NCBI GenBank assembly: GCA_945868555.1
Contig: CAMBMC010000111.1
Coordinates: 1 to 7,602 of the forward strand
DNA from: Chitinophaga pinensis
Lineage (GTDB): Bacteria; Bacteroidota; Bacteroidia; Flavobacteriales_D; Crocinitomicaceae
DNA length: 7,602 bases
Reading direction: 5' to 3'
In this document: in pieces, positions 7,401 to 7,602 of the stretch
How positions within the stretch are numbered: position 1 is the first letter of the stretch
How the letters are laid out: each line of letters starts with the position of its first letter
Program-made: the position numbers and the translations under genes
The notes under the pieces: model-generated
Told to the model about the DNA's origin: nothing
Databases searched by the model: none
The model's input: the letters and a program-made list of their open reading frames with translations, nothing else

Positions 7401-7602
7401 GGTTAGTGGAACTCCAGATTTCCCGAAGCTAGATGGGTCCTTAAAACTATTGGACGGGAATGCAAAAATGGAGCTGCTCGGAGTAAACTTTGGGTTCAAC
7501 GGAAAAATTTCTGCCGATGAATATGGATTCTACATCGACAACATGCCGGTGACGGATGAGGAAGGAAACACAGGGTCACTCATTGGATCAGTCTATCACA
7601 AT
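4414..7602 (+). CDS. tamB: TamB/AsmA-like translocation and assembly module protein (partial, C-terminus beyond the window)
   Basis: The frame stays open from the ATG at 4414 to the window end, giving 1063 residues with no stop; the C-terminus is missing. An N-terminal membrane anchor (about 17-31, EWILILLIAFAFAI after a basic stretch) is followed by a long periplasmic region rich in alternating beta-strand patterns. Residues about 100-190 show an AsmA-like N-terminal pattern seen in Bacteroidota homologues (LGEVELDGGVVHLTQ, then FNFQFILDYF, LREVQLTDLNFKYTD and GIDFDHLNF). A Lys/Ser/Gly-rich linker lies near 646-659. The final visible part (GTPDFPKLDGSLKLLDGN, later MPVTDEEGNTGSLIGSVYHN) resembles the entry to the C-terminal TamB (DUF490) domain, so several hundred residues are probably cut off. 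TamB-type proteins span the periplasm as a hydrophobic beta-groove and act in outer-membrane protein assembly or lipid transport. No Shine-Dalgarno site is present. TamB is favoured over a plain AsmA protein by length and by the tsaD-divergent context. Confidence 0.88.
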   Translation, partial: MTKLLKIIGRTLGISFEWILILLIAFAFAIRTTPVQTYLAKKAAAFLSKEWNTRVEVGSVSIIFIDRVALDDVLVLDHEKDTLASIKTLYATLDKLDLKKNVLDLGEVELDGGVVHLTQDAKTGEFNFQFILDYFKSDKPSKSKPMALSLREVQLTDLNFKYTDHRQKHDLEGIDFDHLNFKHVNLSAEAFTIVNDKISVNVRSFSAQEQSGFKLNKLSARVNVSPKGILFSSLIIKTPDSDIKAPKLNLLMNDYSDMSEFVDKVTFDARLAKSSVSLKDVSYFATDLWGMDQVIELKADVTKHIKDLKISGLRLKTGKRTVVRGTINLPDFRNFNRSFFSEKLDYAFISLTDLQKIRMPNSSANNYLSFDKILQRLGYFEAIDLRLDGFYSQFVVSSDKLNTKLGAIRMDNGIMFTQNFANNSFLFQHSEASEYDVKVEQFQLGQFLDNRSLGVVDGTFFLTGEAFSLADIHFTEITGNVNRFDYLDYAYTNIIVKEGSFANNLFTANIDVKDDNLDLEYDGFIDFADNQHMSFTIDLKKALLDKLNIAEKDSTFLKTKFVIDIYGKESNTMAGNVKMKGLLYKEGSNEIKLPDIDVSVARSATEDKFTILSPIADITLTGKIDFSTLVDDFLLQFEKVFPSVLAASGKKKNGSSAKSNFSYNLITKDTKDFLAIFVPELSIAPKSVLVGNFSGTDESFTMAFLSSEIKYQDLTLRGIDLKQAMTSSEIQAVYGLKQFQYKDSISLDNVKFSTVGGKKGLSSDLTWNTGTKNETDIAWKTTIVNSNHINFVLEPSYFSINDMRWDIENQSDILITDRDVHISKLKLQKNNSLQGSKVSKKDQYISIDGCISRNDVDRLNFKVHDLDLGELGELLGSELKLNGSLNSWGYISNPYENLTYLGDVSVEGLYLNNQEVGDIYAQSGWNKASQSIAMSGDLIYKGNESFTFEGNYFTERKEENIELDLLFDETDIQFANAFLDADVVSNIRGKLDGKLRVSGTPDFPKLDGSLKLLDGNAKMELLGVNFGFNGKISADEYGFYIDNMPVTDEEGNTGSLIGSVYHN
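4418..4425 (-). promoter_or_regulatory. Predicted -7 box of the tsaD promoter, inside tamB codons 2-4
   Basis: Read on the minus strand, TAATTTTG (4425-4418) matches TAnnTTTG exactly. It predicts transcription from about 4411-4413 and a leader of about 22 bases before the TTG start at 4390. No TTG is found at the expected distance upstream. The box is the mirror copy of the tamB box within the inverted repeat, so the two promoters share the same few dozen bases. Confidence 0.45.

Overview
The window looks like chromosomal DNA from a member of the Bacteroidota, most likely the Flavobacteriales. Four things point there: a SprB-repeat surface protein, a Bacteroidota-type DsbD with a stand-alone DsbD N-terminal-domain protein next to it, the divergent tsaD/tamB pair, and promoter-like TTG / TAnnTTTG elements with no Shine-Dalgarno sites. 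I cannot name the genus. The DNA is moderately AT-rich and even in character. I see no mobile element, RNA gene, CRISPR array or sign of recent transfer.

Layout. Positions 1-639 (minus) hold the N-terminal 213 residues of a secreted SprB-repeat protein that runs off the left edge. A 136-bp gap (640-775) carries a candidate promoter for that gene and a short hairpin. Positions 776-2809 (minus) encode a full-length thiol:disulfide interchange protein DsbD. Eleven bases upstream of it, 2821-3261 (minus) encodes a second, free-standing copy of the DsbD N-terminal domain; the two form an operon behind a well-formed Bacteroidota promoter at 3279-3311. Positions 3350-4390 (minus) encode TsaD, the tRNA t6A-modification enzyme, which starts with TTG. 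From 4414 (plus) to the right edge runs the first 1063 residues of a TamB/AsmA-like envelope protein, still open at the end.

Function. Three of the four transcription units serve the cell envelope: reducing power delivered across the inner membrane (DsbD plus the free alpha domain), outer-membrane biogenesis or lipid transport (TamB), and surface display (SprB-repeat protein). TsaD is a housekeeping translation gene. These are familiar genes and I do not see an undescribed multi-gene system.

The most notable non-coding structure is between the divergent tsaD and tamB starts, which are only 23 bp apart. A near-perfect inverted repeat (two 15-base arms, 14 of 15 matching, 10-base spacer, 4392-4431) places a TAnnTTTG -7 box in each arm, one facing each way. 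The predicted tamB transcript would begin only a few bases before its ATG, and the tsaD -7 box lies inside tamB codons 2-4.
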